A program made the position numbers and the translations under genes. Below, in pieces: positions 20,450 to 32,361 of a stretch of 64,000 nt of DNA. The stretch covers positions 1,860,001-1,924,000 of the forward strand of contig CM074145.1 of assembly GCA_037178625.1 (NCBI GenBank). The letters run 5' to 3'. Position 1 is the stretch's first letter. The number at the start of each line of letters is the position of its first letter. Below the pieces are notes generated by a model, which was not told the DNA's origin, searched no databases, and saw only the letters and a list, made by a program, of their open reading frames with translations. This DNA comes from Skeletonema tropicum. Lineage: Eukaryota; Bacillariophyta; Thalassiosirophyceae; Thalassiosirales; Thalassiosiraceae.

Positions 20450-22718
20450 TTACACGCCACTAGTTTCGACCTCTTCTTTAGTCTCTTCATTAGTCTCTCC
20501 TTTGGTCTCTTCCTCCCCCTCTTCATTACCTTCCTTGATTGTAGATTTGACAGTCGAGCCTATAAGCATACCCTTTTTATCTCTTTCTTAGTGAAACTCA
20601 TTCGCTTGAATTCCGCCACTACAGAACTCCTCATGCTTTTATCGCGTGATATCTTCACGTCGCTTTTATCCATACGTCTCTTGATCACCGCAGCTAAAAT
20701 CACCAACCAAAGTACCGTAATACTGCCTGCAACAATGTACGGTAGACGCGGCCATACTCCAAACAGAATTGGACCTGTGATTGCGGTGATAACATCGAAA
20801 CCTCTCCTGGCGACTTGGCCTAACGGACCAATTGTACCGGGCGATCTGTAGTGTTACCCTATCCAATATATTGCCAATTGTTGCTTCTCAGCCACCATAG
20901 GGGTAAACTACCCTGTAAAGGTGCTTAAAATGCTGCTCTCGTTGAGCTGAGTTCGAATCCGTGCTGTATCTTATTTTTTACAAAAAAAAATTGTTAGCCC
21001 CACTTCTAGCTGGGCTGAAGGGTTAACCCCAAAAAACTTGCCTTATCCAGTTTCCTTGGGTCTTTGGCTCCATATCACACATTCATCGCACCATGATTCG
21101 AAACTAAGATACACCCCGGATTTGAACTCAGCTCACTGAGAGGATTTCAGAACTGTGCTCACCTTTATCATAGCACCAATATTCGCTTAGAAGCAATCTG
21201 CTGGATAGGCTAACACTACAGATCGCCACCGTAGGCCTTGGAAGACGTGATTGTACCGTTAATGTCATTCAAAACAACTGATCCGAAGTCGGAAGGCCAT
21301 GAGGAACATAAGTCCAGCAACATATACTGGAAAGACAGGAATGGTCGCAATGAAGGCACATATAGCCAAACCCCCAAGAGCAGCGAAGATATTAATCGGT
21401 GAAGGGAAGTATTTCTTCAAAAATGACTGACCTCTATTTGAAAGTGAAAGAAAGATGCTGAGAGAGATCCTCCTGTACCTCCAGCGGCGAGAATAATTCC
21501 AACGAGCGTAGTGCTAATGCCGAACTCTTGGACCATGAAAATTGACGTGATGGCATAACTGAATCCGATTGTGACGCATTGGACACCGGATGTGACTAAG
21601 TAGAGAAGGGGGATGGTATAAAGCATATTGTGAGTGTGCTGACAACAAATGACCCAGAAAGTGCATTTGAAGCAACTCTCAACATTGAATGATACTCACT
21701 AACAAACACGTAATTGATGAAGTTTGCACCAACATCAGAGGTCCCAAAAGAGTCTAAGGCTGGCTTGATCTCATTTGAACTGAACTGAAATATCCTGTCC
21801 AGTATGCTTCCTCGGCTTCCCATGCTTCCTCGAATGACTGCGCTTGCTCGCTCGAACACGCTTCCTCGCTTCCGGCGTGGTGCCTGCTGTGTTGGGTCCT
21901 GGGCTTCACTTTCAATATCGATTGCATTGGAAGATTCCTTATCCAATGAAGGAGCGTCGGGGAAGAACTTATCAAGTAGCAAGTAGAGCAACAATGAAAG
22001 GAGCTCAAAAGTACTCGCGATAATCTCAACGATGGCAACGCCGTTAACTCCATAAGTATCGTATACCCACCCTCCCAAGAAGTAGGCAGAAGTGATTCCC
22101 AACAGGACTTAAAATCCGCAAAAAAGTTGATTACAATTGCAACAGCAACAAATGTTAGAAATGAATAATCAAACCTTCACATCATGACATCCATCATTTT
22201 ATCTCACCTGAAGCATATTGGACCTTGAGCTTACGTGACATCAATTCAATATCTTTGTTGACACATGATAAGTTCTTCAACAATAACTGCGCAGAAGAAA
22301 ATGATTCGCTGAAACCCACAGCGATCGTCCCAAGTATGAACGCCCATTTATCATCATCACTCTTCACAAGTACGACAATGCTACCGATCAAACCCAAACT
22401 AGTACCGACAAAATGAGTGGTTTTTGGAATAAAGATGGTTAAAAAGTTGGTCGTCACCCCAGCGGCTTGGTAGCATGCATAGAAACCACCAATATCCACC
22501 CAAGACATGTCGAAGGTATTTCTCATGCGAATGACAAAGTAGACGAATGGAAGCGTCGTGATTGCTGCATAGAAGTAGGGCATGGAAAAGACACACAGAA
22601 ACATTTTTGCCTTGTCAGCGAATGTCAACGCATTATCTTTGTTGTTGTTGTCGGTAGTAGTGTCATGGCCCTGCTCGGCGTCGGCGACGGAAAGCGATTG
22701 GCCCGCTGGCTCGCTCAT
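20450..22718 (-). pseudogene. Second MFS-type transporter copy, disrupted
   Basis: The same three-exon plan as 11162-13106: exon 1 22718-22208, exon 2 22107-21700, exon 3 from 21595. Splice sites are kept. Exon 3 loses frame near 21430-21460, where the parental GTAATAGAGAGACTG has changed. It is then split by a 388-bp foldback insertion at 20840-21227; one more small deletion lies near 21292. The first two exons remain open, so a truncated protein of about 325 residues could still be made. The loop in exon 2 is shorter than in copy 1. Substitutions are spread through all exons, so this is a real old duplicate and not an assembly echo. Confidence 0.8.
20840..21227. mobile_element. 388-bp foldback element with tRNA-like B boxes
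   Basis: Inserted in transporter copy 2. Ends are GGCGATCTGTAGTGTTA and its reverse complement; the inverted match continues CCTATCC with one mismatch. ACCG stands on both sides (20836-20839, 21228-21231) but only once at the uninterrupted site in copy 1, so it is a 4-bp target-site duplication. Further in, both arms carry TGAGCTGAGTTCGAATCC or TGAGCTGAGTTCAAATCC in inverted orientation, close to the RNA polymerase III B box GGTTCGAATCC. No open frame, so it must be mobilised in trans. Confidence 0.8.
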
Positions 22719-25103
22719 TGTTTTATGTTGTTATTGGTAAATATTCTTGCTCGAATAGTTCGTCCCCTTTAATGCCTTTCAAACTGACCTTGAAACTATT
22801 GCTACAATACATATTGGGCGGAAAAGAGAGAGAAAAGGTAAAAGTGACGTAGTTCGGCCGTGCGTTATTGTATTGTTGGGCTGTCTTGAATGAGCGGTGG
22901 CGTGTGTGGGGCTTGACGTAAGTAATTATGTATGTGTGTTGGATGATTCAAAAAGTGAGTGTACCGCTTTGCAACTATCATGTCTCAGCGTCAGTACATG
23001 AAATAAGTAGGTAGCGCCAAAGATCTTCCCATCATTTGATTGCTAAGTTAGGCCTATGGATAGGGGGCTAGGCTACCCTTTATCGGGGGGATTCCCCCTT
23101 TTCCCCTTGAAGGGGGGACGGGGGGACGATTATTTAGCTAAACTCCCAGAAGTTTCGTCTAAACCTAGCCAAATATTGGCTAATAGGACCATTTTACCCC
23201 CATTTAGACGATTTTGCCACGTGATCAGAACCCTCAATAAATATCGGGGGGCTCCTCCCTCCCTCACCACAATTCCAAGGCCTAGATAGCCAGGGAGAGA
23301 TCGTGAATGATAACAAGTACATAATAGTTGATGTTCTCTAGAGAGAGTCGAGACTACATCCAAGCTAGGTACCTAGTTTAGGTTGTTCTCCATCACCCTT
23401 CTTCGAAGAGAACGACTAGAGAATTTCAATTTAGAGCTGTCCTTTCTTGTGATGACTTGTGGGTACCGCACGCAGCCGTGATCACATAGCGCATTTTTTC
23501 GATAATCGAATACAGTCGCAGCGTAGTTATTGTCCGAAGGTGTTACCGCCAATTCTAGTCGGACAATACCTGTGAACGGACAGTTTGCGTACAGGGTGGT
23601 GTATGTAGCCATAATCTGTACTAGTACTGATTATTGTGGCCAAAGCTAGCGAGGCGAGGCAGGGCAGATTGTCTTTCGCTTCCTGTACACATTTTAGACA
23701 TGCTTTATGGAATGATCCACCAATTAGACCGCTGAAAGTCTCTGTAATGTCTCTAGAGAGACATGCAGCTTCGTCAATGAAAAAGACACCATGTGCAAAC
23801 TTCTTACACTTACAGCAGCAGTGATTCCCAAGCATAATACATCAATTGCGTTGCAAAGAGAGTGGGCGGCACTTGGGAGTGTTGGATCAATGTCAATTAC
23901 TCGTTATGCAATGTATTAGAAATGTTATTGTCGTGCAAGTAAGGTTCAACTCATCACTTTGCCGCCTACTATGTATGTATCTACAGGTACTAGTAAATAG
24001 GTGTTCACCCAATTTCACTCGGACAATAACTGTGATCGGACAATTTGCGAACAGTACAATAACTATGCTGCGACTGTAGCGCAAGGTTGATGTAAGTAAA
24101 GTAATTCCTACGCACGTAAGGTGGCCCTTTCTCACACACTCTCGCCCTTTCCTTAAAGCAACTTTTTACCACCATCACTTCGAGCGAGGTATTTATGTAT
24201 CGTACGTGTTGTAAGCTAGGAGGATCGGGATCTACACCGTACCGAAGTGGAAAAATAAGTAGCCAGGAAATTAGCTGGGCGGGCATAGAAGAGAACTTGC
24301 TTGTGAAGCAGAACTTCACGGGTCACAGGATTTCTTATTCACGGTCATTGAAATTGAAATTGAATAGTATAATTAAGTAACATGTGCAATTTAGCATGCA
24401 CAAGCTAATGACTTAATGGCCTAGCTTCTCTCATTCACTATCCCCATCAAACATCCTAGAGAGAACGAGTTGATTCAATGTGGAAATCGAAACAACGAAA
24501 CAATCACTACGGGGGATCCTACAAAAGCCCAGACCCAAGCACCTACGATACACAAATATTCAGGAGAACGGTTTGTAAGGCAAACGGCTCAGCAGGCCAG
24601 GACTAGCTGCCATTCAAGCATTCTATGAGAGCAGCAATGGCCCAATAACAGCGTCATCACTTAATGATGACCAAATTTCATATTTATTGTAAGTACAGGT
24701 GGCAGATCTACTTCACAAAGAAGTAGCTCTCAGTCGACTCAAGAGTCTTCTCAGCCATTCACAGATGCTTTTCTTGTTCAAAATACCAGTGATACGTAGT
24801 TTACCGTAGCACAGAAATAATAACCTAAAGCCCCACACACATAAGTACTATATAGATGGGCGGTATCTGCCGGTGTAATAATGGCGAACTTGCCATTACG
24901 CCTGTAAGAAGTAAGTAGAAGAGAAGTTGTTGACTTGAGGTTGATTTGAGGTGAATTCTTGTGTGTAGACATTTAATCAGAAAAACTATGTGTAAGCAAG
25001 ATGTACTTAAACGAAGCAATCAACACAACTTTACCTAAATCTAAGTATGGCTTTATCCACAACAAACACATCATTACAACCAAAGCAAACTTCTTCCTCC
25101 ATC
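22719..25103. other. 2.4 kb intergenic, scattered repeats
   Basis: No gene seen. A diverged pair of short repeats lies at about 23550-23595 and 24005-24050 (CGGACAATA ... TGTGA ... CGGACA.TTTGCG). Sequence 24660-24837 recurs at 41908-42088. A G-rich/C-rich stretch is at 23080-23125. The promoter of the transporter copy should lie just above 22718. Confidence 0.6.
24660..24837 (+). repeat. Dispersed 180-bp repeat, copy 1
   Basis: Begins AATGATGACCAAATTTCATA and runs to AAAGCCCCACAC. It matches 41908-42088 with a few changes. A short upstream word (GCCCAATAACAGCGTCATCA) also matches at 41834, but there some 50 bp separate it from the main block. No coding capacity. Confidence 0.75.
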
Positions 25104-26547
25104 CTATTGGCCCTCCTCAGCAAGCTCCAACCTCTCCATTCCTTCTTTCACGGGCGTGTTCGGAACATCGATCGTCGCCCCAGCTTCCACCGCCACCTTC
25201 TCCAAACTTCCCTCCTCCACCTTCTGAGAAACATCAATGGCATCAACTAGGAGACTCATCTTCAGCAAAGAAGTTTTGGCTTCCTTTTCTGTATTAATCT
25301 GCTGGGAGATGAAGATTCCGAGATACTCCTTCTGTTTTTCCATGCTAGCTTGCGCACGTTCCTGTTCTTGGATCAAATGAAGAACAGAAGACTTTGTATT
25401 GTCAAGAGATTGTTCTAAGTGGGCAATTCGATCGGATTTCTGCTTGTTGACATTTGAAGCAGTGACAATTTCCACCTGTACTGCTTTCAGCTCTTCTTGA
25501 GTCATGCCCAGTTCATTCTGCTTGCTTTCCAACTCATCATTAGTCTCAGATAGCTTTTGCTTCAAAGCATCAATTTCACCCACTTGCTTTTCTTCAGTCT
25601 CCTTACTTGCATCAAGATCATCTTGTGTCGATTCAAGTTGCTCCAAAAGATCCATATTCTTCAATTGAACATCCGCAAGGTCAGAACGCAGCTTCTCTTC
25701 AAGCTTGGCATACCGAACTCGTTCAAACTGAATAGCACGAGCAACCGCCTGCTCCTTCTCAATCAAGATCTTCTCCTTCTCTTGACAGAGTGTTTGATTC
25801 CTCTCCTTCTCCTCCTTCAACTGCTTCGTCAAGCTATCCACCTGTGCCAAAAGTTTCACGCGCTCCTCTTTCGCATGAGATTCCATCTTCTTCAACTTCT
25901 TCTCATAGACATCCTCCATGGAACGAGTTTTGGATTCATTCTCCTTGGAGAGACGAAGGGAGGTCATCTTGGATATCGAGGCGTAGAGTGTGCCGCGATC
26001 CAATGCTGCTAGGGCCAACTTCCTTGTAGAGAGATCTTTATTGGTAGTGGCATAATCAAGGGGGTACTTGCCATGAAAGTCACGAACATAGGCTCCTTCG
26101 GGGTAGGTACTCAAGATGAATGTGAGTACCTTCTCGGATACACCTTCAATGTTACAAGCGAGATGGATCGGAAGTTGATTATTCCCATCAGGAACACGAG
26201 CCGCTCCAGGATATAATTCAATTAGAACTGATACAATATCTTCCGATGGTGGGGTGAAGGGAATATATGGCGCTGCAGTCGTCGCCAATAGAGTGTGAAT
26301 GGGCAATCGATCATCCTTCCCGCACTTGATTTGAGCAGGCTGCGGGATGTGCCGATAGCAACATCTTGATGAGTTTGAGAGGGGCTCTGAGAGGGGCATT
26401 ACATACGGCATGGAGAGGTAGCAGTCCATCGGATGATTCGATCTTGGCGAGAGATGGGTCTGATTGGATTTGTTGGATGACTGTCTGCCAGTTGCAGGCG
26501 TTGATGGCTTTGAATAGCTGTGAGGCGGCGAGAGGTGTATCACTCAT
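25104..26547 (-). CDS. Ankyrin-repeat and coiled-coil protein (frameshift near 26340)
   Basis: Starts at the ATG at 26547 (MSDTPLAASQLFKAINACNW). Ankyrin-like helices follow: SSDGLLPLHAVCNAP, then after a one-base shift near 26335-26350 KDDRLPIHTLL, NNQLPIHLACNIEG and HGKYPLDYATTN. The rest, about residues 190-440, is Lys/Glu/Gln-rich heptad sequence without proline, a long coiled coil. Such proteins act as protein-binding scaffolds; no enzyme domain is present. The shift sits between two ankyrin repeats and the joined frame restores the repeat spacing. An error in sequence or a recent mutation is therefore likelier than an intron. The first 70 residues of the downstream open frame (MIHLSPPHSYSK...) are a shadow of repeat 1. 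Confidence 0.72.
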
Positions 26548-27182
26548 GGTGTATGTGCTTTAAGATGTGTCTGTGTTATTGCGAATAGTAGGAGGTATCG
26601 ATAATGAAAAGACAAAGAGTAATATGTGAGCTGGATGCATACACAAGCCGTTGCAATCGACACATCAGAGATACACCATGACGGAAAGATTAGAGCCGAA
26701 CTTCTTGAGACACTGAACAGGGTGCAGCGATCAACTCTTCACACATCTGCAGCTTGAACTCACCTTTTATTCTGCTCTTCTCATCAATTGTCAATCAAGT
26801 AGCTGATGATGTATTTGTTCTTTGATAGATGGGGTTCGTTGATGAGAGGTAGGTTGGATGATGTGCGTTCGAGATGGGCTTCTGTCCAAAAAATGGAAGT
26901 TGAAGCGCGCCATCCAAGTTGGTGTCTGATCGGCACAGGGAATATCCTGGATCGGCAGCTGATCTAACGTCTTTCTTGTAAAAGAGACGCACATGACTTT
27001 CAAAATCGAATCGTACAACTGTCTGTTCATGAACGTTCCGTTCGTATCGTTCATGGTCGGAGTGTCGTGCAGACAATGACATCATACTGCACAGCCACAG
27101 CTAGCCTGTAGCAGGCAGTTTCAGTTCATACTTAAGCAGCTGCACCAGCATATCACCTTAAGAAGCAGTCAGTAGTAACAAG
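26548..27182. other. Divergent promoter region between ankyrin and PDZ genes
   Basis: The two genes are transcribed away from each other across 635 bp. Two overlapping minus frames of 87-96 residues (26791-27085) have no recognisable features. I see no conserved promoter box that I can defend. Confidence 0.45.
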
Positions 27183-28326
27183 ATGGTCAGCCTATTGTGT
27201 TTTCGAAATAAGAAAAAGAATAATAAAAAGCGGCCACGCAACAACAACGGCGGCTCTAAAAAATCATCAAAACAGGAAGATCGCGGATTGCTGTCACCAA
27301 CTGACTCCACTGATTCTTCGCCGGAAGATCGGGGCATCAAGACTTTGTAAGTTCATTTGATTTTATGGCTGGCTTGCTTGTTGCTTGTTGATATATGTCA
27401 GTGATTATTAATTATCTCACTTATGATTGCTTGGCTCTGCTTCCTTGTGCACGTCTCATGGTTCATGGTCTTGTCTACACATCAATTCATGATCTTGTCT
27501 ACACTACGTCAACATGTTATATATTATTATGCTACATTATATAACATGCTTACATATCATGTGTACGTACAAAATATAATACAGAAGCAGCTCGGCCACC
27601 AAAGACACAGTCCACATCCTCAGCCCTGTCCAACCTTAACCTCCTCCCGCAGCAACAGCAACGGCACCTACCGCCCTCTTCGACGACAGCAGCATCCCCA
27701 CCATCGATTCAGACTACAATCTACACAACTCCAACTTCTCCCTCTCGGATGCTGGGGGGACCATTGGCTCTCGATCACTTGCCAATAGTGTCTCATGCGA
27801 CTTCGGCATTCGATTCGAGCACATACCAAAATACTGTGGCGGGCGGGGGGGATTCGGTGGAGAGGCGGTTGTACAATGATGTTTACATGATGAATAACAT
27901 GAACATGATGAATATAGATCAACATCAACAACATCCATACTCATCAGGGCAGCAATTATTGTCACATTTGATACAACCACCTACAACACAGTCGTCTGCT
28001 CCATACTACACTGGAACATCTTCACAACAACAAGCTGAACAAACAATGACCATCCACGCACCCACCGGAAAACTCGGCTGTGGTTCATCGACACACCCAC
28101 CTCCTCCCACACAGGTACCACCATGCCAATCGTCCATGCAGTCAAAGACTCCAGTCCATTAGCCGATAAGATTCAAGTGGGGGATAAGTTGATTGCAGTG
28201 GATGAGGAGGATGTCACGTCGTTGACGGCAATACAGGTTTCTAAATTGTTGGCGAGAAAGAGTGGGCAGAGTGTACGGAAGTTGACGATTGTGAGGACTG
28301 CGAGGGGAAGGGGGGGTATTTATTGA
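27183..28326 (+). CDS. PDZ-domain protein, two exons (frameshift near 28077)
   Basis: Exon 1 27183-27346 (MVSLLCFRNKKKNNKK..., Lys/Asn-rich) splices from ACTTT/GTAAGT to ATACAG/AAG at 27585 in phase. Exon 2 is Gln/Pro/Ser-rich and then forms a PDZ fold: APTGKLG (carboxylate-binding loop), then after a one-base loss in CTCGGCTGTGG near 28077 IDTP, MPIVHAVKDSSPLADKI, QVGDKLIAVDEEDVTSLTAI and KLTIVR, ending at 28326. PDZ domains bind C-terminal peptides of partners. The shift lies inside the domain's most conserved loop; the reading restored by one base gives a normal domain, so an error is likely. The intron (27347-27584) carries a 51-bp sequence also found at 14021-14071. Confidence 0.72.
27427..27477 (+). 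repeat. 51-bp repeat in the PDZ-gene intron
   Basis: GATTGCTTGGCTCTGCTTCC and the following bases up to GGTTCATGGTCTTGTC are, as far as I can compare, identical to 14021-14071, just 3' of the first SET gene. Same orientation. No coding role. Confidence 0.85.
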
Positions 28327-29352
28327 AGAAGATATGTGTTAGGTGGTGGTGAAGGAGAGCAGTATGTAGTATGAAGAGATGAAGATGATGGTTCCATGTA
28401 AAAATGACGTGACAAACACACATCATGTCAGAGCAATTGAGCTATTGCTTGCACACTTTAAAATATTCAAATTGTAGTCAAATATTAAATGTTCTGATGA
28501 GACTGAGATGCTGAGAAGAAGAAAGAAAGTCATTCACGAAGCTTGAGCTGCTGCGTACAATATACTATACACCCACACCATCATGTCCAATCACAAGTCT
28601 GAAGGTATCCCCAAACACAATGGATCAAACTCACATCCAATTTGACTCTTGCTATTTCCAAAATTGTGTAATCCACTAGATCCAATCGTACACGTGTTGG
28701 AGTATTTGTTGATGATGCATGTGGTTATTGTAACTATATTGGCCGTAATAATTGCCACTTTGGATGTCGAATAGCATCAGCCCACTCCTCTCCGTCGGAT
28801 TTAGACGATGATTGGCGTTTTCGAAAGCTCTCGATGAGCTCTAACGACTGGCTGTAGATCAAAGGCCGAATATCGATCCTTTGATAATCGACTTCGAGGG
28901 GTCGGTCTAGAATCCGACTATTGGGCCCCAGATCGACAATCAAAATCCAATCTTTCAAAGAGGAGTAGATAACAATGAGACTACCTTTTGAATCCTCATC
29001 TCAAGCACTATCGAATTATAGTTTTTGTCTCAAATAGAAAGCCATTCCCGGGCCGTCTCAAGACTTGAGCGCGTAGCTCGTCGTGATTCATTTTTTATGT
29101 AACATTAAGGCCACGCTCTGCGTCATACATTCACAATAATATTGCAACGATGACGGTCAACTCAAATATTATTTTCTTTGTCATCCTGACCCTCGGGCGT
29201 AGAGAGTCGGAACTTAATAAAGACGATCATCGGGCGAGACGAATGAAATATTGGAAGGAAATTGGAGTTGATTCAGGCTTCAGGTTTCAAGGAAGTTTGT
29301 CTCAGAGATTCAGGAAGGTTCGCGTTTTGTGTGATCTTTCAAAGAAATTCGT
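28327..29352. other. Intergenic, no gene seen
   Basis: Nothing protein-like on either strand. The stretch 28730-29040 is moderately rich in short inverted words (for example ATCAAAGG ... CCTTTGAT around 28858-28884) but I cannot assign it. Confidence 0.5.
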
Positions 29353-29514
29353 GCATGTTGCGGTCATGTTGCGGTCATGTTGCGGTCATGTTGCGGTCAT
29401 GTTACGGTCATGTTACGGTCATGTTGCACTTGCGGTCATGTTGCGGTCATGTTGCGGTCATGTTGCGGTCATGTTACGGTCATGTTACGGTCATGTTACG
29501 GTCATGTTACGGTC
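29353..29514 (+). repeat. 11-bp minisatellite CATGTTGCGGT / CATGTTACGGT
   Basis: About 14 tandem copies of an 11-bp unit in two variants differing at one base. The order is GCG-type units, ACG-type, a partial unit (TTGCACTTGCGG), GCG-type, then ACG-type again. Because 11 is not a multiple of three, all three plus frames stay open and read as repeated peptides; these frames are artefacts of the repeat. Confidence 0.95.
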
Positions 29515-29874
29515 CGTGGACCGCAACATGCACGAAACTTCACACACGGGAACCACCATGAACCCTGAGAATAGGGCAAATAAGTACGTAGGAATTCCAT
29601 ACATGCCTGTCCCCCGTTTTTTTTTGGTTCCGACGATCTCCACTTTTTGCTCTCCACCGCCGCAGCCACAAAGATCCGCCCTCCCGTAGTATCATATTAC
29701 CACCCATACCATAGGGCACACACAACGCATAATAACTTGATAACATACTGTCCCCTACAGAATTTTCCGTAGAATTCAACGGCGGCCGCCGATTTGTTAC
29801 GTTTGCAGCGGTTTTATTTACGTATCGTCATAAAGCTGACGGTGCTTTTTCTTATCATCATCGCATCTTTCATC

Positions 29875-31861
29875 ATGGTTTCGACCAAACAATTGTCTCC
29901 CAAGACTCCGAAGGTAGGAAAGAAGCGCCGATCAACAAAAGTTACTCCCTCTCCTGTGGCAGTGAAAAAGAAAAAGAATGCATGTGACTGCAATTGGAAA
30001 GATTGCGCTAAACTTCTGGCAATTTTTAACAAAAACAAACACCCTGACTTTGCTGGCAGATGCATCAATATTGAAGTGTCCGACACAGTCAATGCATTGA
30101 ATTTTATTAATTGTGCATTTAAAAACCTTGGTATTTCCGTATCCGACTACAAAGAACTAAAACAGAAAGCAACAGATGACTCTAATATGAAACGGACACG
30201 TGCAACACACACGGAGGGAGGGAGGAGGAAGAAGAACAACATATTCATTGCACGGCATCACTTCAAGCCTGGGCTATGGAGAATGAAAAAAGCGAGTAAG
30301 AAAAAGTGGCAATGGCTTCAGCCCATATCATCAGACGACGTTAAAAAATACAAAGTGTTGGCTGATAACTACACAACCGACAAAGTTGTACGGTTCGATC
30401 CGGACATATCCAACAAACTACAAAATGGGAGAGAGAAGAAAGTCGACTGTGAATCAGAGGAGGGGAGACTGTATATCAAAGCGCCATGCGCTACAAAGGA
30501 GGATGTGCGGCAGATTGCAGAACCTCGTCAAGGACTTGACAGCAACACTCTTGATGAAAAGAGGGAAGCTGCACTTACAGCAGAGGAAATGAAAGCAACG
30601 ATTGCTTCAAAGGATGCAATGATTGAAACGCTGCGAAAGCAACTAGAACAATCCAATGCAGAGAAGAAAAAGAAAGATGACGAACTAAAGCGAATAAAAT
30701 TACAAAAGGATGTTGCAAAGTCACAAAAGAAAGCTGTGCAGAAAAGTATCAAAAGAACGACGGCCAAGCATGCTGAGGATGTTGCAAACATTGCGGTGGA
30801 ACTGCAGGAATCCACTATTTTGCAAGAAGCAAAGGAGATCGTCTTGAACGCTGGTGGTCTGTCAAGGTTAACACTATTTAGTGACCGATTTCACAACAAA
30901 AACAAACATGCAGCAAAGGTTCTGTTTGGGTATGAAAGTTGGGACGAAACAAAGCAATACTTGCGTGTTCACTTCCCGAAGGAGATTGAAGCCGACTTCA
31001 ACATGGATAACATCATATTCACAACTAACAGGAAGAGGAAGAAGTCAAAGGAAAAGTCAAACCAGTTCAAGATGCCAAATCTTCATCAGTTTGAGAAGGC
31101 TCTTATCTGCCGAATGTTCCTTCACCGTATCAGTGACCAACAAATGATTGCATTGATGTTGGCTCGCCACCGAACGACTATTAGCAATATACTGTACGAG
31201 TGGGGACCAAAGTGGGGTGAAGTAGGAGATGATTTATGCAATCTTGACATTACTGAGGAATATCTTGAAGTCGAGCTTCCCAATAAATTAGTTGAGAATG
31301 GATACCCAAAAGTTGTTATGATTGATGGAAAGGATGTTACTATTGGCACAAAAGTTAATGATGGCACCGCAAGTAGAGTCACTTTCAGCTCCAAGACGGA
31401 CTGTGATGCAGCCCGATGTTTGACTTGGTCCACAGCTGCGGGACTTGTATTTGAACATACGCCATTGTTTGGGGCCCGTGCATCAGAAACAAAGCTACAG
31501 CGTCTCTGGGGATCACTCGGACGTAAGTGTGCACCAGTGGAGGAGTGGAAAGATATTGCCAAGCAACGGGACGAACTGTCAATTGTTCCAAATGAAGATA
31601 GGCATTACAATGCGTTAAATAATGTCCTCAAGTATGAAGATTTCAAAAGCCTCATTGATGAAGTTTGCAATGAATTGCTTGGTGACGAAGATGCGCCACA
31701 CGACGATGTGTTGATTACTGGGAATGCAACAGGTTTGGATCGGCTTGGTCTTCTAAAAACTTTGGAGTGCGACGAGAATGAAGCAGAAAACGGTGACAAA
31801 GATGCAACAAATGAAAAGGAGAGTACTGCGTTAGTGACTGATGCAGTAGAATGGTTCAAAC
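29875..31861 (+). CDS. DDE-transposase-like protein with N-terminal Cys/His region, cut by the gap
   Basis: I take the start at the ATG at 29875 (MVSTKQLSPKTPK), because the upstream in-frame stretch from 29794 is hydrophobic and repeat-adjacent. The protein runs 660 residues into the N gap. Near residues 35-45 CDCNWKDC and later ARHHFKPGLW suggest a THAP- or C2CH-like DNA-binding zinc site. A basic coiled coil follows (about 230-310). The region FEKALICRMFLHRISDQQMI to TISNILYEW looks like a helix-turn-helix. VVMIDGKDVTIGTK then gives a first acidic residue in the pattern of DDE_Tnp_4 (HARBI1/ISL2EU-type) transposases, followed by TFSSKTDCDAARCLTWS. The last catalytic acid is not visible. 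It may be a transposon gene or a host gene derived from one. Confidence 0.55.
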
Positions 31862-32361
31862 NNNNNNNNNNNNNNNNNNNNNNNNNNNNNNNNNNNNNNN
31901 NNNNNNNNNNNNNNNNNNNNNNNNNNNNNNNNNNNNNNNNNNNNNNNNNNNNNNNNNNNNNNNNNNNNNNNNNNNNNNNNNNNNNNNNNNNNNNNNNNNN
32001 NNNNNNNNNNNNNNNNNNNNNNNNNNNNNNNNNNNNNNNNNNNNNNNNNNNNNNNNNNNNNNNNNNNNNNNNNNNNNNNNNNNNNNNNNNNNNNNNNNNN
32101 NNNNNNNNNNNNNNNNNNNNNNNNNNNNNNNNNNNNNNNNNNNNNNNNNNNNNNNNNNNNNNNNNNNNNNNNNNNNNNNNNNNNNNNNNNNNNNNNNNNN
32201 NNNNNNNNNNNNNNNNNNNNNNNNNNNNNNNNNNNNNNNNNNNNNNNNNNNNNNNNNNNNNNNNNNNNNNNNNNNNNNNNNNNNNNNNNNNNNNNNNNNN
32301 NNNNNNNNNNNNNNNNNNNNNNNNNNNNNNNNNNNNNNNNNNNNNNNNNNNNNNNNNNNNN
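31862..32361. other. Assembly gap (500 N)
   Basis: Exactly 500 unknown bases, a common placeholder size. It removes the 3' part of the transposase-like gene and the left edge of the first 4.5-kb unit. The sequence after it begins within the 5' end of a MYND gene copy. Confidence 0.99.

Noticed and set aside
20940..21010. A tRNA gene at the GAGTTCGAATCC word
   Set aside because: Only the B box and part of the arms fit; acceptor and anticodon stems do not pair, and the word occurs twice in inverted arms of a foldback element.
29353..29514. CRISPR array
   Set aside because: Direct 11-bp repeats without spacers in a eukaryotic genome; it is a minisatellite.
29150..29689. 179-residue plus frame with MLRSCCGHVAV repeats
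   Set aside because: Created by the 11-bp minisatellite; flanking residues show no protein character.
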